Origin: UBA1381 sp964399965
GTDB taxonomy: Bacteria > Bacillota > Clostridia > UBA1381
Length of the DNA stretch: 40,131 nt
Direction: 5' to 3'
Assembly (NCBI GenBank): GCA_964399965.1
Contig: CAYNRX010000019.1
Location: 1 to 40,131, forward strand
This document shows, in pieces, positions 17,281 through 25,199 of this stretch; the first letter of the stretch is position 1, and each line of letters opens with the position of its first letter. The position numbers were made by a program, and so were the translations under genes. Under the pieces are notes generated by a model. That model was not told where the DNA came from. It saw nothing but the letters and a program-made list of their open reading frames with translations, and made no database searches.

Positions 17281-18234
17281 ATGAAAGCAGTTAAAGCAGA
17301 AGCTCCCCTTTTCAGGGATCCGATATACGACGCCCCGACCGATCCGGTGGTCGTATGGAACCGTCATACGCGGGAGTGGTGGATGTATTACACGCAGCGG
17401 CGCAGCGGCAGAAACTCCATTGGGGTAGCGCATATCCACGGAACGGGTATCGGTGTAGCCTCATCTAAGGACGGCAGCCGCTGGCTCTACCGGGGTACGC
17501 TGCCCAACCTGGATTTTGAGATAGGAACAAATACTTTCTGGGCACCGGAGATAATAAGCGCTGGAGGTAAGTATCACATGTATGTAAGCTACATTACCGG
17601 GGTGCCTACCGATTGGAATTGGGAGCGGCATATCGTACATTACACCTCGGGCGATATGTGGAACTGGACGTTCCAAAGTATTTTACCGCTGTCGTCTGAC
17701 AGGGTAATTGACGCCTGTGTATATCCGTTTGAGGATGGCTATAAGATGTGGTATAAGGACGAGATGCACGATTCTCATACCTATACCGCTTACAGCAGGG
17801 ATCTTTATGATTGGACGGCCGGCGAAGCGGAAATAACAGACGTTCCCCATGAGGGACCGAACGTGTTTGAATTTGGCGGTAAAAAGTGGATGATAACCGA
17901 TGAGTGGCACGGGCTGGGCGTTTATCGTTCGGAAGATCTTTCCAAATGGGAAAAGACCGGCGTTATCCTTTATGAGGGCGGCAGCCGTCCGGGCGATGGC
18001 GTTATGGCAAATCACGCCGATGTTCTTGTTTGCGGGGAAAATGCTTATATATTCTATTTCACCCATCCTCTATTCTCCAATGAGGATCGCCGCAAGAGCG
18101 GTTTTGTCGAGGGAGAGGCCGAGAGCAGGACTTGTATCCAGGTGGCCAAGCTGCATACGGACGGGAATACGATTTTGTGCGACCGTGATGAGGATTTTAC
18201 GCTGGAGCTTGATCCGAAGAAAATAGCATGGTGA
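17281..18234 (+). CDS. Cytoplasmic five-bladed beta-propeller glycoside hydrolase (GH43/GH32-like)
   Basis: A 317-residue protein without a signal peptide, so probably intracellular. The repeated blade pattern (VVWNRHTREWWMYYTQR, ISAGGKYHMYVSYI, FEDGYKMWYKDE, FEFGGKKWMITDEW, FRSEDLSKWEKTG-like strands) is that of GH43/GH32-type propellers. Candidate catalytic acids are the Asp in YDAPTDPVV, the Asp in DRVIDACVYPF and the Glu in HEGPNVF. Arabinosides or xylosides would fit the pectin theme, but the sequence is too divergent from classical GH43 for a substrate call. ATG follows GAGGAGGAATAAA, 12 bp after the exporter gene, and a terminator follows the stop. The family-level assignment is fair; the exact activity is unknown. 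Confidence 0.75.
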   Translation: MKAVKAEAPLFRDPIYDAPTDPVVVWNRHTREWWMYYTQRRSGRNSIGVAHIHGTGIGVASSKDGSRWLYRGTLPNLDFEIGTNTFWAPEIISAGGKYHMYVSYITGVPTDWNWERHIVHYTSGDMWNWTFQSILPLSSDRVIDACVYPFEDGYKMWYKDEMHDSHTYTAYSRDLYDWTAGEAEITDVPHEGPNVFEFGGKKWMITDEWHGLGVYRSEDLSKWEKTGVILYEGGSRPGDGVMANHADVLVCGENAYIFYFTHPLFSNEDRRKSGFVEGEAESRTCIQVAKLHTDGNTILCDRDEDFTLELDPKKIAW

Positions 18235-18270
18235 AAAATATTCGCATGATAAAGGGAATGTTTCTCATAT

Positions 18271-18342
18271 AAAACGGGATGCCCGATATATCAAGGCGCA
18301 AATGCAGCCGTGATGTATCGGGCGTTTATTATGCCCGTTTTT
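18271..18342 (+). terminator. Terminator after the exporter-glycosidase pair
   Basis: Two nested stems: outer AAAACGGG (18271-18278) with CCCGTTTT (18334-18341), and inner GCCCGATATATCA (18281-18293) with TGATGTATCGGGC (18311-18323). The outer stem ends in a run of five Ts. Confidence 0.75.
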
Positions 18343-18375
18343 GTATAAAAATTCCGGGATTTTTGTCTTAAAACG

Positions 18376-18404
18376 TTGACAATCTGCGTGGAATTTGATA
18401 CTAT
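18376..18404 (+). promoter_or_regulatory. Promoter of the purine operon
   Basis: Consensus -35 TTGACA (18376-18381), 17-bp spacer, TACTAT (18399-18404). The leader to the purE ATG is only about 45 nt, too short for a purine riboswitch, so control by guanine riboswitch is not supported here. Confidence 0.85.
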
Positions 18405-18454
18405 ATATTGTGGAAAAGTATTTTTTAGAATTTGCACGGGAAAGGAAGATTTTT

Positions 18455-18955
18455 ATGGCAAATCCAAAGGCTGCGCTTATAATGGGAAGCGATTCTGATT
18501 TTGAGAAACTCAAGGGCTGTATAAAAAAGCTTAGGGAATTTAAAATAGATGTTGACGTGAACGTTATTTCTGCACATCGTACTCCCGAAGAAGCGGCGGA
18601 GTTTGCAAAAAATGCGCGTAAAAACGGCTTTGAAGTGATAATAGCAGCAGCCGGTATGGCGGCTCATCTGGGAGGCGTCATTGCTGCGCATACCACGCTG
18701 CCGGTGATAGGTATCCCCATAAAATCAACGTTTGAGGGTATGGACGCGCTTTTGGCAACGGTACAGATGCCGCCGGGCATACCGGTAGCAACGGTCGGTC
18801 TTGATAACGGCACGAACGCGGCTATACTGGCAGCGCAGATACTGTCTCTTAAGTACGATTATCTGACCGATATGCTTGAGGAGGCCAAGGAAACGATGAG
18901 AGCGGGAGTGGCGGCAAAGAATGAGAAGGTAAAGGCGGCCGCCGCGGAGCTTTAA
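18455..18955 (+). CDS. purE: N5-carboxyaminoimidazole ribonucleotide mutase (class I PurE)
   Basis: Rearranges N5-CAIR to CAIR in de novo purine synthesis. It begins with the family hallmark LIMGSDSDF and contains ISAHRTPEEAAEF, AAAGMAAHLGGVIAAHTTLPVIGIP and LLATVQMPPGIPVATVGLDN, which together form the mononucleotide-binding site with its catalytic Ser and His. The 166-residue length is standard. The ATG at 18455 is chosen because MANPKAALIMGS aligns with family starts and AAAGGAAG lies just upstream; an in-frame ATG at 18395 would place the start inside the promoter. It is the first gene of the pur operon, 26 bp before purM. Confidence 0.95.
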   Translation: MANPKAALIMGSDSDFEKLKGCIKKLREFKIDVDVNVISAHRTPEEAAEFAKNARKNGFEVIIAAAGMAAHLGGVIAAHTTLPVIGIPIKSTFEGMDALLATVQMPPGIPVATVGLDNGTNAAILAAQILSLKYDYLTDMLEEAKETMRAGVAAKNEKVKAAAAEL

Positions 18956-18981
18956 AAACCGAAGATCAAGGAGATAACAAT

Positions 18982-20019
18982 ATGAGTGAAAATGCATACA
19001 AGCAGGCAGGCGTAGACGTTGAGGCGGGCTATGAAGCAGTAAGGCTGATGAAGGACGATGTCAAAAGAACAGCCATAGAGGGCGTTCTTGGTGGGATAGG
19101 CGGTTTCGGCGGACTGTTCGAGGTGCCGAAGGGGTACAAGGATCCGGTTCTGGTATCGGGAACAGACGGTGTGGGAACGAAGATAAGAGTGGCGTTCCTC
19201 ATGGATAAGCATGATACGATCGGTCAGGACTGTGTCGCCATGTGCGTAAACGATATCGCCTGCTCAGGAGCCAAACCGCTGTTCTTTCTCGATTATCTGG
19301 CCATAGGCAAAAATGTGCCGGAGAAGGTAGCCGAAATAGTAAAGGGCGTAGCTGACGGCTGTGTTAAAGCCGGCTGTGCGCTGGTTGGCGGCGAGACGGC
19401 GGAGCATCCGGGGATGATGCCGGAGGATGAGTACGATCTGGGCGGATTCAGCGTTGGTATCGTGGAGAAGGACAAGATAACCGATGGGGAAAAGGCTTCG
19501 GCCGGAGATGCGCTTATCGGTATCGCCTCTTCCGGTATCCACTCCAACGGCTATTCTCTGGTGAGAAAGCTATTTGGACTGAATGACGAGAATGCGAAAA
19601 ATACGCTGGAAAAATATTCGGACGAACTTGGCAAAACGATCGGCGAAGAGCTTTTGACGCCTACGCGGATATACGTAAAGCCGCTTTTGAAGCTTATCGA
19701 TGAAGTGGGAATAAACACGGTTTCCCATATCACCGGCGGCGGATTTATCGAAAATGTGCCCCGTATGCTCCCCGAAGGACTGCGGGCGGTGATCACAAAA
19801 GGTACGTGGGAAGTGCTGCCCATATTTAAGATGATGCAGAGGATGGGAGACATCCCCGAGCGTGATATGTACAATACCTTTAACATGGGGATCGGTATGA
19901 TAGTAGCCGTTGACAAGGACAAGGCTGAAGCAGCCGTAAAGTGTCTTGAGGAAAGCGGTGAGAAGGCATATATCATTGGCGAACTCAAAGAGGGCGAAAA
20001 GGGGATAGATATAATATGA
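18982..20019 (+). CDS. purM: Phosphoribosylformylglycinamidine cyclo-ligase (AIR synthetase)
   Basis: Closes FGAM to AIR using ATP, as a homodimer. Diagnostic segments are YKQAGVDVEAGYEAV at the N-terminus, LVSGTDGVGTKIRVAF, IGQDCVAMCVNDIACSGAKPLFFLDYLA, ALVGGETAEHPGMMP and, in the C-terminal half, HITGGGFIENVPRMLP and YNTFNMGIGM. The 345-residue length is normal. ATG follows AAGGAGATAACAA. Its stop overlaps the purN start by 4 bp (ATGA), indicating translational coupling. Confidence 0.97.
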   Translation: MSENAYKQAGVDVEAGYEAVRLMKDDVKRTAIEGVLGGIGGFGGLFEVPKGYKDPVLVSGTDGVGTKIRVAFLMDKHDTIGQDCVAMCVNDIACSGAKPLFFLDYLAIGKNVPEKVAEIVKGVADGCVKAGCALVGGETAEHPGMMPEDEYDLGGFSVGIVEKDKITDGEKASAGDALIGIASSGIHSNGYSLVRKLFGLNDENAKNTLEKYSDELGKTIGEELLTPTRIYVKPLLKLIDEVGINTVSHITGGGFIENVPRMLPEGLRAVITKGTWEVLPIFKMMQRMGDIPERDMYNTFNMGIGMIVAVDKDKAEAAVKCLEESGEKAYIIGELKEGEKGIDII

Positions 20020-20615
20020 AAAGGATAGGCGTTTTGATCTCGGGCGGAGGCACCAACTTGCAGGCTTTGATAGATGCGGAGAAAAGCGGCGTTTTAAAAA
20101 GCGGCAGGATAGTCTGCGTCTGCTCCAACAGCGCGTCGGCATACGGCTTGGAGCGTGCCAAAAATGCCGGTATCCCCACAACGGTGATACGCAAAAACGC
20201 CGACTGCGGCGGAGATGCGGACGAATTTAGCCGCCGGATATGCGCATATATGAAGCAAATGCAGGCTGATATAATAGTGTTGGCAGGCTTTCTGGCCATA
20301 TTTTCCGGGGAGCTTCTCAAGGAGTATTCCGGCCGCATAATAAATATACATCCATCGCTGATACCGTCTTTTTGCGGAGAGGGAATGTATGGGCTTAAGG
20401 TACACGAGGCCGCGCTTAGCTACGGGGTCAAGGTGACCGGAGCGACCGTGCATTTTGTAAACGAGGTCGTAGACGGCGGCAAGATAATAATGCAAAAGGC
20501 CGTTTATGTAGAGGATGGCGATACGCCCCAGACGCTACAGCGGCGCGTTATGGAGCAGGCGGAGTGGAAGATACTGCCTGAGGCTGTGGAGCTTGTATGC
20601 AGCGGCAAAATCTAA
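20016..20615 (+). CDS. purN: Phosphoribosylglycinamide formyltransferase
   Basis: Transfers a formyl group from 10-formyl-THF to GAR. Features: the N-terminal nucleotide-binding strand IGVLISGGGTNLQALIDA; the formyl-transferase core ADIIVLAGFLAIFSGELL; INIHPSLIPSF with the catalytic Asn-x-His; then VTGATVHFVNEVVDGGKII with the Asp of the family signature. At 199 residues it is of normal length. Its ATG overlaps the purM stop. An in-frame CAG-rich N-terminal extension of the following ORF would run back into purN, but that gene's own SD and family alignment put its start after the purN stop. Confidence 0.96.
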   Translation: MKRIGVLISGGGTNLQALIDAEKSGVLKSGRIVCVCSNSASAYGLERAKNAGIPTTVIRKNADCGGDADEFSRRICAYMKQMQADIIVLAGFLAIFSGELLKEYSGRIINIHPSLIPSFCGEGMYGLKVHEAALSYGVKVTGATVHFVNEVVDGGKIIMQKAVYVEDGDTPQTLQRRVMEQAEWKILPEAVELVCSGKI

Positions 20616-20634
20616 TTTAGAAAGGAAGCTGGCA

Positions 20635-21339
20635 ATGAATATATACGAGGATTTAAAAAACAACGAATATCCCGGTCGCGGGATCGTTTTGGGAAAATCA
20701 AAAAACGGCAAATATGCAGTTGCAGCCTATTTTATCATGGGCAGGAGCACTAACAGCCGCAACCGCATTTTTGTGGAGGACGGCGACGGCATACGCACGC
20801 AGGCATTCGACGAATCAAAGCTGGAGGATCCGAGCCTTATCATATATGCGCCGGTGCGCGTTCTGGGCAACAAGACGATAGTGACAAACGGCGACCAGAC
20901 GGATACGATATACGAGCTGATGAATCAGCAGCTGACGTTTGAACAGGCTTTGAGAACGCGCGAGTTTGAGCCGGATGCGCCCAATTATACGCCGCGTATT
21001 TCCGGCATAATCAAAACGGGCGAGAAGGATTTCAATTACGCGCTTTCGATTTTAAAGAGCGCAGACGGCGACCCGTCCTCATGCAGGAGGTATACGTTCA
21101 GCTATAAATCCCCGATCGCCGGCCAAGGGCACTTTATCCACACGTATATGCACGATGGAAATCCTCTGCCGAGCTTTTCGGGCGAGCCGAAGCAGGTGGA
21201 GATCCCGGACAGTATCGATGAGTTTGCAGACGGATTGTGGGAAGCGCTTAACGAGGATAATAAGGTGTCGCTGTTTGTGAGATATATAGATATCGAGACA
21301 AAAGAAATATCGAATAGGATAGTTAATAAAAACAGATAA
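20635..21339 (+). CDS. purO: IMP cyclohydrolase of the archaeal PurO type
   Basis: Predicted to close FAICAR to IMP, the last step of purine synthesis. Segments such as YPGRGIVLGKSKNGKYAV, AYFIMGRSTNSRNRIFVEDG, SLIIYAPVRVLGNKTIVTNGDQT and PNYTPRISGII are typical of the PurO fold (an Ntn-hydrolase-like fold), not of the PurH cyclohydrolase domain. The 234-residue length fits PurO (about 200-240). The ATG at 20635 follows AAAGGAAGCTGG and gives the family N-terminus MNIYEDLKNNEYPGRG. It sits between purN and a stand-alone formyltransferase, so together they replace bifunctional PurH. PurO is best known in archaea but related proteins occur in Clostridia. Confidence 0.88.
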   Translation: MNIYEDLKNNEYPGRGIVLGKSKNGKYAVAAYFIMGRSTNSRNRIFVEDGDGIRTQAFDESKLEDPSLIIYAPVRVLGNKTIVTNGDQTDTIYELMNQQLTFEQALRTREFEPDAPNYTPRISGIIKTGEKDFNYALSILKSADGDPSSCRRYTFSYKSPIAGQGHFIHTYMHDGNPLPSFSGEPKQVEIPDSIDEFADGLWEALNEDNKVSLFVRYIDIETKEISNRIVNKNR

Positions 21340-21351
21340 GGAGAAAGAGCG

Positions 21352-22527
21352 ATGAACGAAATGCAACTAAAGTACGGCTGCAATCCCAATCAGAAGCCGT
21401 CGAGAGTGTTTATGGAAAACGGCGGAGAGCTTCCGTTTGAGGTTCTTTGTGGACGTCCGGGGTATATAAACTTATTAGACGCATTCAACGGCTGGCAGCT
21501 TGTAAAGGAGCTGAAAAAAGCGACGGGACTTCCGGCGGCGACTTCGTTTAAGCATGTGTCGCCCGCAGGAGCCGCAGTCGGTCTGCCTCTTGATGAAACG
21601 CTGAGAAAAATCTATTTTGTCGATGATAAGGAGCTTTCTCCGCTTGCTTGTGCGTATGCAAGAGCAAGAGGTGCTGACAGAATGTCATCGTTTGGCGATT
21701 TCATCGCGCTTTCAGACGTATGCGACGTGCCCACTGCCAAGCTGATCGCGCGCGAGGTATCTGATGGCGTTATAGCTCCCGGCTATGAAGCTGATGCGCT
21801 TGAGATACTAAAAGGTAAGCGCAAGGGCTCCTACAATATTATTAAAATCGATGAAAACTATCAGCCGGAGCCTATTGAGAAAAAGCAGGTCTACGGCGTG
21901 ACTTTTGAACAGGGCAGAAATGAACTGGAGATAAACGAGGAGCTGCTCTCAAATGTGGTGACCGAGAATAAAACAATTACAGCGGAGCAGAAAAGAGATC
22001 TCATGATTTCGCTCATCGTACTCAAATATACGCAGTCCAACAGCGTATGCTACGTAAAGGACGGCCAGGCTATCGGTATAGGCGCCGGTCAGCAGTCAAG
22101 GATCCACTGCACGCGTCTTGCCGGGAATAAGGCCGATATATGGTGGCTCCGTCAGGCGCCGCAGGTATTGTCCCTGGAATTTGTGGACGGGATCAAAAGA
22201 GCCGACAGGGACAATGCGATAGATGTTTACATTTCCGATGAATATATGGATGTGCTGCGTGACGGCGAATGGGAGAAGATATTCAAAGTAAAGCCGCCTG
22301 TATTTACCAAGGAGGAAAAGACGTCGTGGATCGCGAAGAATACGGACGTTGCTCTCGGCTCGGACGCCTTCTTCCCGTTCGGTGACAATATAGAAAGAGC
22401 GCATAAATCCGGGGTTTCGGTCATAGCGCAGCCGGGCGGCTCCATCCGTGACGATAATGTGATAGAGACCTGCAATAAGTACGGTATGGCGATGGCCTTT
22501 ACCGGGATAAGACTGTTCCATCATTGA
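21352..22527 (+). CDS. purH: Stand-alone AICAR formyltransferase (PurH formyltransferase domain only)
   Basis: Formylates AICAR to FAICAR with 10-formyl-THF. The 391 residues cover only the AICARFT part of PurH: LKYGCNPNQKPSRVF, GYINLLDAFNGWQLVKEL, AATSFKHVSPAGAAVG with the catalytic Lys-His, CAYARARGADRMSSFGDFIALS, and near the end DAFFPFGDNIERAHKSGVSVIAQPGGSIRDDNVI. The N-terminal MGS-like cyclohydrolase domain of ordinary PurH is absent, and PurO is encoded immediately upstream (12-bp gap). The ATG has AAGGAGAAAGAGC in front. In archaeal work such a free formyltransferase has been given its own name, so the purH symbol is used loosely. Confidence 0.93.
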   Translation: MNEMQLKYGCNPNQKPSRVFMENGGELPFEVLCGRPGYINLLDAFNGWQLVKELKKATGLPAATSFKHVSPAGAAVGLPLDETLRKIYFVDDKELSPLACAYARARGADRMSSFGDFIALSDVCDVPTAKLIAREVSDGVIAPGYEADALEILKGKRKGSYNIIKIDENYQPEPIEKKQVYGVTFEQGRNELEINEELLSNVVTENKTITAEQKRDLMISLIVLKYTQSNSVCYVKDGQAIGIGAGQQSRIHCTRLAGNKADIWWLRQAPQVLSLEFVDGIKRADRDNAIDVYISDEYMDVLRDGEWEKIFKVKPPVFTKEEKTSWIAKNTDVALGSDAFFPFGDNIERAHKSGVSVIAQPGGSIRDDNVIETCNKYGMAMAFTGIRLFHH

Positions 22528-22542
22528 TAAAACGATATATGC

Positions 22543-22577
22543 AAAAGGGACACTAAAATACAAAGGGGACACTAAAA
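22543..22577 (+). repeat. Tandem pair of the dispersed AAAGGGGACACTAAAA repeat before purD
   Basis: Copy 1 AAAAGGGACACTAAAA (22543-22558) and copy 2 AAAGGGGACACTAAAA (22562-22577) are three bases apart. The last A of copy 2 is the first base of the purD ATG, and its AGGGGA lies at ribosome-binding distance, so the repeat doubles as the purD Shine-Dalgarno region. Confidence 0.85.
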
Positions 22578-23848
22578 TGAAGATACTGGTAGTAGGCGGC
22601 GGCGGACGCGAGCACACAATAATATGGAAGCTGGCGCAGTCGCCCAAGACCGAAAAAATATACGCATTACCCGGCAACGGCGGAATATCCGCCCTTGCCG
22701 AATGTGCGCCGGTAAAGGCAACGGACATAGATGGCGTTGTGAGATTTGCCAAGGAAAAGTCAGTCGATCTTGTAGTGGTAGCTCCGGACGATCCGCTGGT
22801 GATGGGCATGGTAGATGCGCTTGAAGCGGAGGGTATAAGAGCTTTCGGGCCGCGCAAAAATGCGGCGATCATTGAAGGCAGCAAGGCGTTTTCCAAGGAG
22901 CTGATGAAGAAGTACAATATCCCAACGGCTGCGTATGAGGTTTTTGACAACAGCTCCGCGGCTGTGGAATATATAAGAAAGCAGAACAAATTTCCCACAG
23001 TCATAAAGGCTGACGGCCTTGCTCTGGGAAAAGGAGTTATAATTGCACAGACGCTTGAGGAGGCCGAGCAGGCGGTTCATGAGATCATGGACGACAAGAA
23101 ATTCGGCGCAAGCGGAAACAAGGTGGTCATAGAGGAATTTTTGACAGGCCCCGAGGTTTCGGTGCTGGCATTCACTGACGGAAAAACTATAGTACCAATG
23201 GTTTCGGCGCAGGATCACAAACGAGCATATGACAATGACGAGGGCTTGAATACCGGCGGTATGGGAACGTTTTCACCGAGCAGGCTTTATGATAAAAAAA
23301 AGGCTGAGGAATGCATGACGAATATCTTTCTGCCGACGATGCGGGCGATGAACAGCGAGGGCAGGACATTTAAAGGCGTTTTGTATTTCGGGCTTATGAT
23401 GACGGCCGATGGCGTGAAGGTGATAGAGTATAACTGCCGTTTCGGCGATCCGGAAACACAGGTTGTGCTGCCGAGATTAAAGACAGATCTGTTGGAAATA
23501 TTCGAGGCGGTCATAGATGAGCGGCTGGCGGATATAAAGATAGAATGGGAGGACAATGCAGCAGTGTGCGTTGTTATGGCGTCGGGAGGATATCCTGTGA
23601 AATATCAGTCCGGCTATGAGATAAGCGGGCTTGAAGACGCGGAGTCCATGGACGGAGTGATGGTATTCCACGCAGGCACAAAGGCTGAAGAAGGCAAATT
23701 CCTGACGGCCGGAGGACGCGTGCTGGGCGTTACCGCTACGGCGGAAAATCTTGACAAGGCTATCGAAAAGGCGTATGAAGCTGTGGGCAAGATAAGTTTT
23801 AAGGATGCGCATTTCAGACGTGATATAGGCATAAAAAAGTATGATTAA
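22577..23848 (+). CDS. purD: Phosphoribosylamine-glycine ligase (GAR synthetase)
   Basis: Joins phosphoribosylamine and glycine with ATP, giving GAR. The ATP-grasp architecture is complete: N-terminal KILVVGGGGREHTIIWKLAQSP, VVAPDDPLVMGMVDALEAEGI, ATP-grasp lid VIKADGLALGKGVIIAQ, VIEEFLTGPEVSVLAFTDG, NTGGMGTFSP, metal ligands in EYNCRFGDPETQVVLPRL, and a C-terminal HAGTKAEEGKFLTAGGRVLGVTA. At 423 residues it is full length. Its start codon overlaps a copy of the 16-bp dispersed repeat, whose AGGGGA appears to be its ribosome binding site. It is the last gene of the pur operon and a terminator follows the stop. Confidence 0.97.
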   Translation: MKILVVGGGGREHTIIWKLAQSPKTEKIYALPGNGGISALAECAPVKATDIDGVVRFAKEKSVDLVVVAPDDPLVMGMVDALEAEGIRAFGPRKNAAIIEGSKAFSKELMKKYNIPTAAYEVFDNSSAAVEYIRKQNKFPTVIKADGLALGKGVIIAQTLEEAEQAVHEIMDDKKFGASGNKVVIEEFLTGPEVSVLAFTDGKTIVPMVSAQDHKRAYDNDEGLNTGGMGTFSPSRLYDKKKAEECMTNIFLPTMRAMNSEGRTFKGVLYFGLMMTADGVKVIEYNCRFGDPETQVVLPRLKTDLLEIFEAVIDERLADIKIEWEDNAAVCVVMASGGYPVKYQSGYEISGLEDAESMDGVMVFHAGTKAEEGKFLTAGGRVLGVTATAENLDKAIEKAYEAVGKISFKDAHFRRDIGIKKYD

Positions 23849-23900
23849 GAAAAGGCGCGCAGGCTGCAAAGAAGCGGTCCTGCGCCGGCTTTTCCTTTTT
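23849..23900 (+). terminator. Terminator closing the purine operon
   Basis: GCGCAGG (23857-23863) pairs with CCTGCGC (23879-23885), extended by GAAAAG with CTTTTC across a small bulge. A T-run (CCTTTTT) follows. It lies directly after the purD stop. Confidence 0.7.
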
Positions 23901-23914
23901 GAAACGAGGTAATA

Positions 23915-25141
23915 ATGGATAAACGCACAGCTGCACGGGTCAGACCTCTGTTTAGTGGTTTAGTGTCCCGAATGCGTGACAACAGTGAGTATTTCAAGGA
24001 TATCAGCCTTGAGTTTAAATCGGGGACGAAACTGTTCCCGGGTTTGGTGACTTTGGAAAACGGTGATATTTATATAGATTATCAGGCGGTAAAACGGCAG
24101 CTCTCGGATGAGGAGCTTGTGGAGTTAGTCTGTGCTGAAACGGTGAAATATGACGAGCTGCGGATAGAATACAAAGAACGCGGAGCAAAGATAGTTATCA
24201 AAGGGGACAGAAAAAATGTCCGCATGACACATGAGGACGTGAGCTATGCCGAACCAAAAGGACAGAAAACAGCAACTGTCGGCGGCAGGAATTATGTCGT
24301 AAATCCGGCTCTGGCACAGGAACTTTTACAGGAGATAGGGATCCTGGCCAAAAACGGCAAGATCAAAAACGATAAAATACGAAAGTACAATCAGATAGAC
24401 TACTTTGTGGAGCTGATGGCAAAGCTTCTGGAAGATGTGCGCGAGGAGGAGCTTCTGATATTGGACTGCGCCTGTGGGAAAAGCTATCTTTCATTTGTAT
24501 TGAATTTCTATCTGAGGGAAATATTAAAGAAAAAGTGCCGTTTTATCGGCGTGGATTATTCGCCGGTGGTAATAGATGCTTCAAAGCGCACGGCCGAACG
24601 GCTGGGATATGCGAACATGGAGTTTGTCCGCGCGGACTTAAACAGCTATAGTCCGCCTGCAAGGCCGTCGGCCGTCATCTCTCTTCATGCCTGCGATACA
24701 GCGACTGATATGGCGTTGGGATTGGGGATAAGGACGGGGGCGAAAACTATAGTCGCCGTGCCTTGTTGTCACAAGGACATATTGAAGCAGTATTGTTATG
24801 AACCGTTTTCCGCAGTCACGAAACACGGGGTGTTAAAGGCGCGGCTGGCTGATACGCTTACAGACGGTCTTAGGGCGGCGTATCTGGAGGGCAGAGGTTA
24901 CAAGGTGTCGCTTATTGAGTATATCTCTCCTCTAGAGACGCCGAAAAATATCATGATACGTGCTGTAAAAACATCAGAGGATAACGCTGCGGCTATGGAG
25001 GAATATGAAAGGCTCAAAGAGCTTATAAATGTGTCCCCGGCGATAGAACGGTTTTCCGGAAAGATACCGGCAGAAGAGAAGATCGCCGTTGATGAATGCG
25101 GTCTGATATACAAGGGTCGTTCATTGGGGACAGTAAAATAG
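23915..25141 (+). CDS. SAM-dependent methyltransferase with an N-terminal extension (METTL25-like)
   Basis: Residues about 175-320 form a class I methyltransferase of the kind related to eukaryotic METTL25 (Pfam Methyltransf_32): SAM-binding motif LILDCACGKSYLSFVLNFYL, post-motif FIGVDYSPVVIDASK, acidic NMEFVRADLNSY, and the family hallmark SAVISLHACDTATD followed by IVAVPCCHKDI. The first 150 residues or so are unassigned. The substrate is unknown; an RNA target is possible. ATG at 23915 follows AACGAGG. Three weak relatives of the dispersed repeat lie in or at the end of the gene: AAAGGGGACAGAAAAA (24200-24215), TTGGGGACAGTAAAA (25124-25138), and a reverse-strand GGGACACTAAA (23959-23969). 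It is followed after 58 bp by the Nudix gene. Confidence 0.8.
   Translation: MDKRTAARVRPLFSGLVSRMRDNSEYFKDISLEFKSGTKLFPGLVTLENGDIYIDYQAVKRQLSDEELVELVCAETVKYDELRIEYKERGAKIVIKGDRKNVRMTHEDVSYAEPKGQKTATVGGRNYVVNPALAQELLQEIGILAKNGKIKNDKIRKYNQIDYFVELMAKLLEDVREEELLILDCACGKSYLSFVLNFYLREILKKKCRFIGVDYSPVVIDASKRTAERLGYANMEFVRADLNSYSPPARPSAVISLHACDTATDMALGLGIRTGAKTIVAVPCCHKDILKQYCYEPFSAVTKHGVLKARLADTLTDGLRAAYLEGRGYKVSLIEYISPLETPKNIMIRAVKTSEDNAAAMEEYERLKELINVSPAIERFSGKIPAEEKIAVDECGLIYKGRSLGTVK
23959..23969 (-). repeat. Reverse-strand core of the dispersed repeat (GGGACACTAAA)
   Basis: TTTAGTGTCCC on the plus strand is the exact reverse complement of the 11-base repeat core. It lies inside the methyltransferase gene, and the flanks do not extend the match. 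Confidence 0.5.
24200..24215 (+). repeat. Diverged copy of the dispersed repeat
   Basis: AAAGGGGACAGAAAAA matches the consensus AAAGGGGACACTAAAA at 14 of 16 positions and is preceded by ATC as in other copies. It is in frame in the methyltransferase gene (IKGDRK), the same translation phase as the IKGDTK copy in the U32 gene. Confidence 0.5.
25124..25138 (+). repeat. Diverged copy of the dispersed repeat at a gene end
   Basis: TTGGGGACAGTAAAA carries GGGGACA-TAAAA of the consensus with one internal change and supplies the last codons (LGTVK) of the methyltransferase. It is a weak match taken alone. Confidence 0.35.
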
Positions 25142-25158
25142 AACATGATAATGCCATC

Positions 25159-25174
25159 AAAGAGGACACAAAAA
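25159..25174 (+). repeat. Diverged copy of the dispersed repeat upstream of the Nudix gene
   Basis: AAAGAGGACACAAAAA matches the consensus at 14 of 16 positions, preceded by CATC. It lies in the spacer and ends at an ATG (25174) that is not in frame with the Nudix gene. Confidence 0.5.
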
Positions 25175-25199
25175 TGTCGGGAGAAAGGGAGGATATAGA

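Noticed and set aside
18405..18454. Purine riboswitch in front of purE
   Set aside because: The leader is only about 45 nt and lacks the three-way junction sequences.
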